From JBBSBL01 sp046330255 (lineage in GTDB: Bacteria > Actinomycetota > Thermoleophilia > Solirubrobacterales > Solirubrobacteraceae), in contig JAXLTC010000001.1 of assembly GCA_046330255.1 (NCBI GenBank), positions 620,001-684,000 on the forward strand: a DNA stretch of 64,000 bases, given 5' to 3'. The position numbers were made by a program, and so were the translations under genes. Below are positions 8,229 to 19,166 of the stretch, piece after piece (within the stretch, counting starts at the first letter, position 1; every line of letters begins with the position of its first letter). The notes below the pieces were generated by a model. The model had not been told where the DNA came from, made no database searches, and saw only the letters and a program-made list of their open reading frames with translations.

Positions 8229-9482
8229 GTGGCCGAGATCTCCGTCACGCGGCTCGACAACGGCCTCGGGGTGCATCGCATCGCGCTGCCCGGCACGCGC
8301 GCGCTGACCGTGCTCGTCGCCTTCGACGCGGGCGCCCGGACCGAGCGCGCCGAGGAGAACGGGATGGCGCACTTCCTCGAGCACCTGGTCTTCAAGGGCG
8401 GCGAGCGCTACGCCGACTACCGGGCCGTCAACGCCACGGCCGAGCGCATCGGCGGGGTGCTCAACGCCTACACCTCCCACGACCTGGTGGCGTTCCACGT
8501 GACGGTGCGCGCCGAGCGCGCGGCGGAGGCGATCGACCTGCTGACCGACTTCGTCGGGCGCCCGCGGGTCGATGCCGAGGAGCTGGACCGCGAGCGGGGC
8601 GTGGTCGTCCAGGAGATCGCGCGGGCGGCCGACCAGCCCGCGGTCGCCGCGGAGCACCTGATCGATCGCGCGGTCTTCGGGAACCACCCGCTCGGCCGGC
8701 CCGTGCTCGGGACGACCGAGCACCTGCGCGAGACGTTCACGCGCGAGGGCATCCTCGCCTTCCGCGAGCGGCGCTGGGCCGGCGCCCGCGGCGGCGCGTT
8801 CCTTGCGGGGAACCTGGACCACCTCCCGGCGCCCGCGGCGCTGGAGGAGTGTTTCGGCCGCTTCCCGTCCCTGCCGCAGCCGCCGCCCTACGACCCCGCT
8901 CCCGGCCTCGAGCCACGGATCCTCGTGGAGCGCCGCGACTCCAACCAGTCGCACCTGCGGCTCTCCTACCGCCCCGCGATCGACGTGCGCGATCGCGGCC
9001 GGCGCGCGGCGCTGGCCGTCTACGCGACGTTGCTCGGGGGCTCGATGGGCTCGCGCCTCTTCGACGAGATCCGCGAGCAGCGGGGCCTGGCGTACTCGGT
9101 CCACGCCGCCGCCCACAACATGGCCGACGCGCCGATCCTCCAGCTCTCCGCGGGCCTCGACTCCGCGAAGTGCCTGGAGGCCAACGCGCGGATGCGGGAG
9201 ATCGTCGACGAACTGCGCGCCGACGGCCCCACGGAGGAGGAGGTCGAGCGCGCGCGTTCCTACGCCGGCGGGGCCCGGGTGCTCGCCTTCGAGAACACCG
9301 GCGCGGTCGCCCGCCATGCCGCCGCCCAGCACATCGTGATGGGCGATTCCGTCGACCCCGACGAGTCGATCGCCGCGATCGACGCGGTCACCTACGAGCA
9401 GGTGGCCGAGGTCGCCCGCGGCATCTCCTCCGAACTCGCGACCGCGTGCGTCGGGCCCCATGACGTCAACGACTTCGCCTGA
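8229..9482 (+). CDS. M16-family zinc peptidase (processing-peptidase-like)
   Basis: The 417-residue protein has the inverted zinc motif HFLEH (H48, E51, H52) and a third ligand, probably E129, in VVVQEI. It has the two-lobe M16B architecture of PqqL and mitochondrial processing peptidase-like proteins. M16B members usually act as homodimers or with an inactive partner and degrade peptides. The GTG start is fixed by the promoter just upstream. The next gene overlaps its 3' end by 23 nt. Confidence 0.9.
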   Translation: MAEISVTRLDNGLGVHRIALPGTRALTVLVAFDAGARTERAEENGMAHFLEHLVFKGGERYADYRAVNATAERIGGVLNAYTSHDLVAFHVTVRAERAAEAIDLLTDFVGRPRVDAEELDRERGVVVQEIARAADQPAVAAEHLIDRAVFGNHPLGRPVLGTTEHLRETFTREGILAFRERRWAGARGGAFLAGNLDHLPAPAALEECFGRFPSLPQPPPYDPAPGLEPRILVERRDSNQSHLRLSYRPAIDVRDRGRRAALAVYATLLGGSMGSRLFDEIREQRGLAYSVHAAAHNMADAPILQLSAGLDSAKCLEANARMREIVDELRADGPTEEEVERARSYAGGARVLAFENTGAVARHAAAQHIVMGDSVDPDESIAAIDAVTYEQVAEVARGISSELATACVGPHDVNDFA

Positions 9483-9840
9483 CCGCAGCGCCCTGCGCCG
9501 CTACGTCGAGCGCGTGGCGGATCGCTGGCCCATCGAGCGCGCGCTGCTCGGGGGCGCGCGAGTCGACGACCTGCGCGGGGCGCCGGAGCAGCGAGAACGC
9601 GGCCCGGAGTACGTCGTGGTGCTGGTGTCCGGAGCGTTCGACGGGGTCCCCTGGCTGGAGCGGGTCTACCAGGCCGGAGCGCTGTGGGACGCGGACGAGA
9701 TGGGCGCGCGCGCCGAGGTCCACTGCTACACGCCGCCGGAGTTCGAGCGCAAGCGGGCGACCCTGGCCGCGGTGCGGGCGGCCGACCAGCGCGGGCTGGA
9801 GCTCTCGGATGCCCCGCTGCAGCCTCGCGCCGCTCCGTGA
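9460..9840 (+). CDS. Degenerate nucleotidyltransferase-like small protein
   Basis: The 126-residue protein resembles the MNT-type minimal nucleotidyltransferase family in its second half: VSGAFDGVPWLERV, LW, CYTPPEFERKR and a C-terminal VRAAD..GLEL. The catalytic motifs of that family (GSxxRG followed by SDxD) are absent; the corresponding stretch reads LLGGARVDDLRG and GPEYVVVL. It is probably a non-catalytic fold relative. It overlaps the M16 gene by 23 nt. Family assignment is inference from motif similarity. Confidence 0.55.
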   Translation: MTSTTSPDRSALRRYVERVADRWPIERALLGGARVDDLRGAPEQRERGPEYVVVLVSGAFDGVPWLERVYQAGALWDADEMGARAEVHCYTPPEFERKRATLAAVRAADQRGLELSDAPLQPRAAP

Positions 9841-9878
9841 CGTAAGCGCGGAAACACCCCTCTCATTTCCAGAGCGGC

Positions 9879-9884
9879 TACCCT
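9879..9884 (+). promoter_or_regulatory. Candidate -10 box for the sigma factor gene
   Basis: TACCCT lies 44 nt upstream of the GTG at 9929 and would give a leader of about 38 nt containing GGAG at 9921-9924. No convincing -35 partner is seen. Confidence 0.35.
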
Positions 9885-9928
9885 CGGTGGCGCTTGCGCC
9901 TGCCCGGACCACGGATGATTGGAGCCAG

Positions 9929-10903
9929 GTGACGCCCGTCGTCTCGAACGCACTGCTTCGCACACAGTCCGACGAACGCCTCGTCGCGCTGGCCGCGGCC
10001 GGCCACGAGCGGGCCTTTGAGGCGATCGTCGAGCGCTACCGGAGCCCGCTGCTGCGCTACTGCCGGCGGATGCTTCCCGAGGCGCGCGCCGAGGACGCCG
10101 TCCAGCAGGCGTTCCTGAACGCGTGGTCCGCGCTCGGGCGCGGCGCCGACGTCCACGACCTGCGCCCCTGGCTCTACCGAATCGCCCACAACACTGCGAT
10201 CAACGGGCTGAAGGCCTCCGGGTTCGACTACGACGAGCTCGAAGAGGAGGCGCAGCGCGCGGCCGGCGGCCCCTTCGACGACATCGTGCGCCGCGACGAG
10301 ATGCGCGAGACGCTGGCGAACCTCGCCGCGCTGCCCGATCGCCAGCGCGAGGCGCTGGTGCGCACCGCGATCTCCGGCGATCCGCAGTCCGCGGTCGCGC
10401 ATGACCTCGGGATCACCGACGGCGCGGTCCGCCAGCTCGTTCACCGCGCCCGCGCGCAGCTGCGCGCCGTCGCCACCGCCGTCACGCCCGCTCCCGTCGT
10501 GGCGTGGGCCGCCTCCCTGGGCCCGGCGGGGGGCGAGCCCGCCCAGCGGATCGTCGAGGCCGCCGCCGGCGCCGGCGGCGCGGGACTGGTGGGCGTCGCC
10601 GCGAAGGCCGGAGCCGTGGTCGCAGCCACCGGCGTGCTCGTGACCCCGGGCAGCCCGGTGCGCAACGCGATCCGCGACGGGGCCGGCGACAGCGCCGGAA
10701 CCGCGACGAAGGCGCCCGTGAAGGCCCCGGCCGAAGCTGCGCACTCGGCCGTCGCGCCGAGCAGCGCCACCCCGGCCACGGTCGCGAGGCGGCCGCCCGG
10801 CGCCGCGCGCGGAAGCTCGTCCGCGACGGGCTCCCCGGCCGCCGGTGACACCGCCTACGCCGCGCCGGCCGACTCGGCCGGCGACGACGCGTACGGGAGC
10901 TGA
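9929..10903 (+). CDS. ECF-type RNA polymerase sigma factor with C-terminal extension
   Basis: Residues 1-185 hold a sigma-70 region 2 (AFEAIVERYRSPLLRYCRRM, then LRPWLYRIAHN) and a region 4 HTH (LPDRQREALV, then LGITDGAVRQLVHRAR). About 140 further residues follow, rich in Ala, Gly and Pro, with one hydrophobic stretch (AGAVVAATGVLV) that could be a single membrane segment. Such a tail may anchor or restrain the sigma factor; this is inference. No separate anti-sigma gene is adjacent. The GTG at 9929 with upstream GGAG is preferred to the earlier in-frame ATG at 9809, which lies inside the previous gene. Confidence 0.85.
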   Translation: MTPVVSNALLRTQSDERLVALAAAGHERAFEAIVERYRSPLLRYCRRMLPEARAEDAVQQAFLNAWSALGRGADVHDLRPWLYRIAHNTAINGLKASGFDYDELEEEAQRAAGGPFDDIVRRDEMRETLANLAALPDRQREALVRTAISGDPQSAVAHDLGITDGAVRQLVHRARAQLRAVATAVTPAPVVAWAASLGPAGGEPAQRIVEAAAGAGGAGLVGVAAKAGAVVAATGVLVTPGSPVRNAIRDGAGDSAGTATKAPVKAPAEAAHSAVAPSSATPATVARRPPGAARGSSSATGSPAAGDTAYAAPADSAGDDAYGS

Positions 10904-11072
10904 GACCGCAGCGATAGATCGCGGGTGGCCGCGGCGGGACCCGGCGAACGGCGGCGGCGAAGGCGTCCGAGCGGCCACGGCGGGCGATGACGAGGCGGCC
11001 CGAATTGCCACGGCAGGCTCGGCGACCGGCCCGCATCGAAGGGGGACCGCGAAGCTTCCTCGCAACGTTGAG

Positions 11073-11091
11073 CACCACTACGGTGGTTAAC
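11073..11091 (+). repeat. CACCACNNNGGTGGTTAAC motif, copy 1 (hairpin)
   Basis: This 19-nt motif forms an ACCAC-TACG-GTGGT hairpin followed by TTAAC. It lies about 170 nt downstream of the sigma-factor gene on the same strand. A second copy, identical outside the 3-nt spacer, lies on the minus strand at 32104-32122. Confidence 0.6.
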
Positions 11092-11181
11092 GTCGAACGC
11101 GTCTGCCGGAGGGACCGATTCGGCCTCACACCGTCACGCGGCCCATGCGGAATGTGACGCCGCCGTAACGGAACAGCGGCG

Positions 11182-11194
11182 GACGGGGCCCGTC
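11182..11194. terminator. Short GC palindrome between converging genes
   Basis: GACGGGGCCCGTC is a perfect palindromic arm pair about 90 nt past the nadA stop. It is a candidate terminator for the nadA operon, judged by position only. Confidence 0.3.
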
Positions 11195-11286
11195 GTCGCT
11201 TGGTCCTCCTTCGATGCGCCGTTCCGCGACGCCTCGCTGCGCCGCGGCGGCCCGCAGTGCCGGAGCCGCGGGCGCTCCGTCCGCGC

Positions 11287-12300
11287 TCAGCCCCCGATCG
11301 AGACCATACGCTCGATCGGCACGCGCGCGCGGACCGCGACGTCCTCCGGGACCTTCACCTCGTAGACCTCGTCGCGCAGCGAGTCACGCAGCTTGGGCAG
11401 CGTGATCATCTTCATGAAGCGGCAGCTCGCGGCCTCGTTGGCGGCGACGAACTCGGTGCCGGGCGCGGCCTTGCTCAGCGGGTAGAGCATGCCCGTCTCG
11501 GTCGCCACGATCGCCGCGCCCCCGTCGCGCTCGGCGGCGTGCGCGAGCATCCCGCCCGTCGAGAGGATGCTGACCCCCTCGGGGTCGACGTCGCCCGCCG
11601 CCACGTACTCCATGACGCTGGTTGCGCACCCGCACTCAGGGTGGATCAGGAACTCGGCGCCCGGATGGCGTGCGCGCACCGCCTCGACGTCGCGCGGGCG
11701 GATGCCGGCGTGCACGTGGCACTCGCCCGGCCAGACGTGGAGCTTGCGCCCGGTGCGGCGCTCGACGAACGCACCGAGGAACATGTCCGGCCCGAACAGC
11801 ACCTCGGCGTCCTCGCCGTGCTCGGCGAACACGTGCTCGACGACCGCGACGGCGTTGGAGGAAGTGCAGCAGTAGTCGGTCTCGGCCTTGACGGCGGCGG
11901 TCGTGTTGACGTACATCACGACGATCGCCCCAGGGTGGGAGGCCTTCCACTCGCGCACCTGCTCGGCGGTGATCGAGTCCGCCAGCGAGCAGCCCGCGCC
12001 GAGGTCCGGGATCAGCACGCGCTTGGCCGGCGAGAGGATCGAGGCGCTCTCGGCCATGAAGTGCACGCCGCAGAACGCGATCAGGTCCTGCTCGACCTCC
12101 GCCGCCCTGCGCGAGAGGCCGAGCGAGTCGCCGACGTAGTCGGCCACGTCCTGGATCTCCGGGAGCTGGTAGTTGTGGGCGAGAATCACGGCCCCGCGCT
12201 CGCGGGCGAGCTCCCGCACCTCGTCCTGCATCGCGGGGATGCTCTCGAGCGCGAGCGGGGCGTCAGCGGCGGGCGGGGACATCGGAAGCGTTCGGCTCAT
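11287..12300 (-). CDS. nadA: Quinolinate synthase NadA
   Basis: The 337-residue enzyme condenses iminoaspartate with dihydroxyacetone phosphate to quinolinate in de novo NAD synthesis, using a [4Fe-4S] cluster. Family motifs are present: AHNYQLPEIQDVADYVGDS, FCGVHFMAE, NTTAAVKAETDYCCTSSN, GPDMFLG, HPECGC and a C-terminal Cys in ASCRFMKMI. The ATG at 12300 overlaps the nadC stop by 4 nt. An internal ATG six codons later is an alternative. No nadB is in the window. Confidence 0.95.
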   Translation of the reverse strand: MSRTLPMSPPAADAPLALESIPAMQDEVRELARERGAVILAHNYQLPEIQDVADYVGDSLGLSRRAAEVEQDLIAFCGVHFMAESASILSPAKRVLIPDLGAGCSLADSITAEQVREWKASHPGAIVVMYVNTTAAVKAETDYCCTSSNAVAVVEHVFAEHGEDAEVLFGPDMFLGAFVERRTGRKLHVWPGECHVHAGIRPRDVEAVRARHPGAEFLIHPECGCATSVMEYVAAGDVDPEGVSILSTGGMLAHAAERDGGAAIVATETGMLYPLSKAAPGTEFVAANEAASCRFMKMITLPKLRDSLRDEVYEVKVPEDVAVRARVPIERMVSIGG

Positions 12301-13145
12301 GGCAGCGGTTCCAGGATGAGGGACAGGTCCAGGGCGGGCGCCGAGTGGGTCAGCGCGCCCACCGATATGAAGTCTAGGCCGGTCTCCGCGATCTCCCGGA
12401 CGTTCTCGAGGCTCACGCCGCCGCTCGCCTCCAGCGCGGCGCGGCCGGCCGCGAGCTCCACGGCGGCGGCGAGTTGCGGCACGGGCATGTTGTCGAGCAG
12501 GATCCGCGGCGCGCCGGCCGCCAGCGCGGCCTCGAGCTCCGCGAGGTCGCGCACCTCGACCTCGAGCGCCACGTCCGGAGCCGCCGCGCGGGCGCGCTCC
12601 ACGGCAGCGCCCACGCCGCCCGCCTCCGCGATGTGGTTCTCCTTGATCAGGATCTGGTCGTAAAGGCCCGTCCGGTGGTTGTGCCCCCCGCCGGCGCGCA
12701 CCGCGGCCTTCTCCGCCAGGCGCATCCCGGGCGTGGTCTTGCGCGTGTCGAGGATCCGTGCTCGCGTGCCGGCCACCGCGTCCACGTAGCGGCGGGTCAG
12801 GGTCGCCACGCCGGAGAGCCGCTGCGCGATGTTGAGCGCAGTGCGCTCGGCGGTGAGGATCGCCCGCGCTCGCGCCTCTACTCTCAGGGCCGGCCCGCCC
12901 GCAAGCCACTCCCCCTCGGGCGCGAGGCGCTCGAAGCGCGCCTCCGGGTCCAGCGAGGAGAACGCCGCCTCGGCCGCCTGGAGGCCGAACAGGACGCCCG
13001 GCGCCTTCTGGGCGATCGTGCCCCGGGCGCGGGCATCCGGCGGCACGAGGACCTCGGCGGTCACGTCGCCCGGCCCGACGTCCTCGGCGAGCGCCCGCGC
13101 CACCAGGTCCGCCACCGCGTCCTCGGGGAGCTGCGGGACCGGCAT
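12297..13145 (-). CDS. nadC: Nicotinate-nucleotide pyrophosphorylase (carboxylating)
   Basis: The 282-residue quinolinate phosphoribosyltransferase converts quinolinate and PRPP to nicotinate mononucleotide. Signature segments are seen: TRKTTPGMRLAEKAAVRAGG, HNHRTGLYDQILIKENH and a C-terminal GLDFISVGALTHS. It sits directly before nadA with a 4-nt overlap and 12 nt after the PLP-enzyme gene, in the prfB transcription unit. Confidence 0.95.
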   Translation of the reverse strand: MPVPQLPEDAVADLVARALAEDVGPGDVTAEVLVPPDARARGTIAQKAPGVLFGLQAAEAAFSSLDPEARFERLAPEGEWLAGGPALRVEARARAILTAERTALNIAQRLSGVATLTRRYVDAVAGTRARILDTRKTTPGMRLAEKAAVRAGGGHNHRTGLYDQILIKENHIAEAGGVGAAVERARAAAPDVALEVEVRDLAELEAALAAGAPRILLDNMPVPQLAAAVELAAGRAALEASGGVSLENVREIAETGLDFISVGALTHSAPALDLSLILEPLP

Positions 13146-13157
13146 CGCGGGCCGGTC

Positions 13158-14651
13158 TCAGCCCGCGTCGCGCAGGACGTTGATCGTGCGGAAGCCGGGA
13201 TCGCTGGCGCCGTGCAGGCGCGCGCCGGCGGCGACCAGGTCGCGCAGGTAGGCGATCAGCTCGGAGGTGATCCGCTCCCCGGGGAGCAGCGCGGGAATCC
13301 CGGGCGGGTACCCGGCGATCGCCTCCGAGGAGACGCGGCCCACGGCGTCGTCGACCGCGACGACCTCGGTCTCCCCCAGGAACGCGTCGCGCGGCGGCAC
13401 GACGGTCTCGTTGCGCAGCGCGGCGACCGGCCGCACCAGCGCCTCGGCGCTGCCCGTCCGCTCCAGCCGCCGCAGCGTCTCGGCGAAGTCGTGGGCGAAG
13501 CGCTCCAGCGCGTCGGGCGGCTGCGCCACTCCCAGCACGAGAACGATCGTCGCGTGGGTGGCCAGCTCGACGTGGATGTCGTAGGAGCCGCGCAGGGCCG
13601 AGGCGAACTCGTAGCCGGTGCGGCCGGTGCCCCGCACGTCGATGACGATCCGCAGCGGGTCCCAGGCCGCCACGCCCGGGCGCCCGACGAGCCCCTCGCC
13701 GACGACCTGGCACCCGGGCAACGCGTCGACCGCGTCCCACACGCGGGCGGCGCCCGCGAGCGTGCGATCCAGCAGCGCCTCGCCGTGAACGGCGATCTGG
13801 CGACGCGCCGCGTCCAGCGAGGCGAGCAGCAGCGAGGAGGGGCTCGTGGAGCGCACCAGCCGCACGGCGCGGGCGAGCGCCGCCGGATCGACGCGGCCGT
13901 CGCGCGCCACGTGGAGCATGGCCGACTGGGTCAGGCTGCCGACGATCTTGTGCGTCGAGGTGAGAATCGTGTCGGCGCCCTGTGAGAGCGCGGATTCCGG
14001 CACCGAGGGATGGAAGCCGAAGTGCGGCCCCCAGGCCTGGTCGACCACGAGCGCCGCACCGGCCGCGTGGGCGACCTCGGCGCAGGCGGCGACGTCGGCG
14101 GCCATGCCGTAGTAGGTGGGGCTGACGATGAACGCGGCACGCGCCCCGGGCGCGTCCGCGAGCGCGGCTTCCAGCGCGTCCGGAGTGACGCCGTGGGCCA
14201 TCCCGAGCTCGGCGTCGTACTCCGGCGCCACGAACGACGGCAGCCCGCCGCTCAGCACCAGCCCGTCGATGATCGAGGCGTGCGAGTTGCGCTGCACCAC
14301 CGCGGCGGCGCCCGGCGGCACCAGCGCGAGGCACAGCGCGTGGTTGCCCTGCGTCGCCCCGTTGGTGAGGAACCACGTCCGGGCCGCCCCGTACGCCTCG
14401 GCGGCGACCGCCTCGGCCTGCTCGTAGGGGGTCGGCGAGGGGCCGACGTCGATCCCCTCGATGTCGGCGGGCACGTCCAGCATCAGCGCGTCGTCGCCGA
14501 TCGCGTGGCGCAGGCCCGGATCCGCGCCCTCCCCGCCCTTGTGGCCCGGGACGTGGAACCGCGTCGAGCCGCGGAAGCCGTAGGCGACGACCGCCTCGAG
14601 GTACGGGGCGGCCGGCTGGCGCGGCATCCGGCGATCGGAGGCGTCGGTCAC
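13158..14651 (-). CDS. Orn/Lys/Arg decarboxylase-family PLP enzyme
   Basis: The 497-residue fold-type I PLP enzyme has the Orn/Lys/Arg decarboxylase major domain: FHVPGHKGG near the N-terminus, TNGATQGNHA, the cofactor-binding Lys in STHKIVGSLTQSA and a C-terminal YPPGIPALLPGE. Arginine or lysine decarboxylation is the usual activity of such short actinobacterial forms, but the substrate cannot be told from sequence. The GTG start overlaps the prfB stop by 4 nt (GTGA). Its placement in an NAD-synthesis/release-factor operon gives no clear pathway clue. Confidence 0.85.
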   Translation of the reverse strand: MTDASDRRMPRQPAAPYLEAVVAYGFRGSTRFHVPGHKGGEGADPGLRHAIGDDALMLDVPADIEGIDVGPSPTPYEQAEAVAAEAYGAARTWFLTNGATQGNHALCLALVPPGAAAVVQRNSHASIIDGLVLSGGLPSFVAPEYDAELGMAHGVTPDALEAALADAPGARAAFIVSPTYYGMAADVAACAEVAHAAGAALVVDQAWGPHFGFHPSVPESALSQGADTILTSTHKIVGSLTQSAMLHVARDGRVDPAALARAVRLVRSTSPSSLLLASLDAARRQIAVHGEALLDRTLAGAARVWDAVDALPGCQVVGEGLVGRPGVAAWDPLRIVIDVRGTGRTGYEFASALRGSYDIHVELATHATIVLVLGVAQPPDALERFAHDFAETLRRLERTGSAEALVRPVAALRNETVVPPRDAFLGETEVVAVDDAVGRVSSEAIAGYPPGIPALLPGERITSELIAYLRDLVAAGARLHGASDPGFRTINVLRDAG

Positions 14652-15755
14652 GCGGCCGCCTGGAGCAGGTAGGCGCGGACGAAGTCGTCGAGCTCGCCGT
14701 CGAGCACCCTGGCGGTGTCGCCGACCTCGTGGTCGGTGCGGTGGTCCTTGACCATCGAGTACGGGTGCAGCACGTAGCTGCGGATCTGTGAGCCGAAGTT
14801 CACGTCCTGCGCCTCGCCCTTCTCGCGCGCGATCTCCTCCTCGCGGCGGCGCTCCTCCGCTTCGGCGAGCTTGGAGCGCAGCATGGCCATCGCGGTCGCG
14901 CGATTGGAGGACTGGGAGCGCTCGTTCTGGCACTGGACGACGATCCCCGACGGCCTGTGCGTTATGCGCACCGCCGAGTCGGTCTTGTTGACGTGCTGGC
15001 CGCCCGCGCCGCTGGCGCGGTAGGTGTCGACCTGGAGGTCCTCGGGATCGATGTCGACCTCCCCCTCCCCCTCGATCACCGGCGCGACCTCGACCCCGGC
15101 GAAGCTCGTCTGGCGCCGGTGGGCGGCGTCGAACGGCGAGAGGCGGACGAGGCGGTGCACGCCCTTCTCGGCGGAGTAGAGCCCGTAGGCGTTCTCGCCC
15201 TTGACGCGGAACGTGGCCGACTTGACGCCCGCCTCCTCCCCCGCGCTGGCCTCCAGTAACTCGACCGCGAAGCCGCGCTTCTCCGCCCAGCGCATCTCCA
15301 TGCGCAACACCATCTCGGCCCAGTCCTGGGCGTCGGTGCCGCCGGCGCCGGCGTTGACGGTGACGAGCGCGTCGCCCGCGTCGTAGCGGCCGGAGAACAG
15401 GCGCTGCTCCTCGAGCTCCGCCAGCCTGGCCTCGACGCCCGCGAGGTGCTCCTCGACCTCGCCCGCCAGGTCCGGGTCCTCGCCGGACAGCTCGACCAGG
15501 CCCGCGAGGTCCTCGGCGTCGGCGGAGAGCCGCTGCCAGGTCTCCAGCCGCCTGGCAGCTCGCGCGTGCTCGGCGCTGGTGCGGGCCGCGCGCTCCTGGT
15601 CGTCCCAGAAGCCCGGAGCCCCCATCTCCACCTCCAACGCGGCGATCCGCGCCTCGAGCCCCGGCGGGTCAAAGATAGTCCGCGAGCAGCTTGAGCTGGT
15701 CGCGGATCGCCGCCAGGCGCTGCGGCGTCGGCTCCGAGGCGGGAGCGGTGCTCAT
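14648..15755 (-). CDS. prfB: Peptide chain release factor 2, made by programmed +1 frameshifting
   Basis: RF2 terminates at UGA and UAA. The gene is in two frames: 28 codons from the ATG at 15755 end at an in-frame TGA (15671-15669) in the context TAT CTT TGA C. Reading continues in the +1 frame with GAC-CCG-CCG to the stop at 14648. The joined product is 368 residues, normal for RF2. It has the SPF anticodon-like tripeptide (RLVRLSPFDAA) and the catalytic GGQ (SGAGGQHVNKTDSAVR). Frameshifting at this UGA is the known RF2 autoregulation: low RF2 favours the shift. The usual AGGGGG stimulator upstream is weak here (GCGGAC). Confidence 0.95.
15668..15677 (-). promoter_or_regulatory. prfB: prfB programmed frameshift site
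   Basis: TAT CTT TGA C on the minus strand matches the conserved RF2 recoding site, where the ribosome slips from CUU to UUU and resumes at GAC. The stop codon is the autoregulatory sensor of RF2 level. Confidence 0.92.
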
Positions 15756-15763
15756 GGCGGGTG

Positions 15764-15769
15764 AGGCTA
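15764..15769 (-). promoter_or_regulatory. -10 box of prfB, likely leaderless
   Basis: TAGCCT lies 8 nt upstream of the prfB ATG. No Shine-Dalgarno sequence fits in this gap, so a leaderless mRNA is predicted. Confidence 0.55.
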
Positions 15770-15786
15770 TCGCGCGGAGCGGGGGC

Positions 15787-18663
<2,877 letters not shown>

Positions 18664-18670
18664 TTCGCAG

Positions 18671-18676
18671 AGGCTA
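18671..18676 (-). promoter_or_regulatory. -10 box of secA, likely leaderless
   Basis: TAGCCT lies 7 nt upstream of the secA ATG; the short gap leaves no room for a leader with a ribosome binding site. Confidence 0.55.
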
Positions 18677-18729
18677 GCAGCAGGTCTGGGCCCGCTCGCC
18701 GAGCCCCGAAGACCCTCTTGCGGCGGCTC

Positions 18730-19080
18730 TCAGGCGGCCGGCGACACCTCTCCGGAGCCACCCTCCGCGCGCGTCCGGCGCCGCGCGCGGCGCTTGTCGC
18801 GGTGGCGCTTGACCTGCACGCCGAGGTCGTCCAGGCAGGCCGTGATCGCGCCGCGCATCTCCGGCCCCGACTCCCGTGCGCGCAGCGTCGTGCCCTTCAG
18901 CTGCAGGGTCGCCTCGGCGACGTTTCCGTCGGGTATCGACGGGTTGCGCTCCTCGAGCAGCTCCACCTCGAGGATCGCCAGCGCGGAGACCTGGCGCTCG
19001 ATCTTGCGGCAGCGCCTTCCGACGTGCTCCCGCAGCTCGTCGGTGACGGCGACGTTGCGTCCCTTCACGTCGATGCGCAC
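18730..19080 (-). CDS. hpf: Ribosome hibernation promoting factor, short form
   Basis: The 116-residue protein has the S30AE/YfiA N-terminal fold (GRNVAVTDELREHVGRR near the start, then an amphipathic helix and EATLQLKGTTLRAR). It lacks the C-terminal dimerisation domain found in the roughly 200-residue long HPF of most actinobacteria, so it looks like a short HPF or RaiA-type factor. It binds the 30S decoding region in slow growth. The start is GTG with a good AAAGGAG about 8 nt upstream. It has its own promoter at 19120-19148. Confidence 0.85.
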   Translation of the reverse strand: MRIDVKGRNVAVTDELREHVGRRCRKIERQVSALAILEVELLEERNPSIPDGNVAEATLQLKGTTLRARESGPEMRGAITACLDDLGVQVKRHRDKRRARRRTRAEGGSGEVSPAA

Positions 19081-19119
19081 CTGAGCGGCTCCTTTCCTGA
19101 CTGTCTACCTGTGCCGTGC

Positions 19120-19148
19120 AGGGTAGAGGCGCGCGCCGCGGTTGTCAG
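19120..19148 (-). promoter_or_regulatory. Promoter of hpf
   Basis: On the minus strand, -35 CTGACA (19143-19148) and -10 TACCCT (19120-19125) are separated by 17 nt. The predicted leader of about 33 nt carries the AAAGGAG ribosome binding site. Confidence 0.65.
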
Positions 19149-19166
19149 CCCCGCAGGAGCCGGCCG

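Larger units (their letters stand above)
10904..11286. other. 383-bp region without a supported gene
   Basis: This gap separates the converging sigma-factor and nadA genes. No ORF in it has convincing coding character. It holds the ACCAC/GTGGT hairpin motif at 11073-11091, an inverted GTCAC/GTGAC pair around 11132-11158 and a GC palindrome at 11182-11194 that may act as a terminator. Confidence 0.5.

Noticed and set aside
11287..14376. A single 1029-codon minus-strand gene
   Set aside because: It is nadA joined to out-of-frame sequence; nadC and the decarboxylase-like gene occupy the same span with proper motifs and coupling.
15637..15671. The broken prfB frame as a sequencing error or pseudogene
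   Set aside because: The stop is in the exact conserved CTT TGA C recoding context, and the joined product has normal RF2 length.
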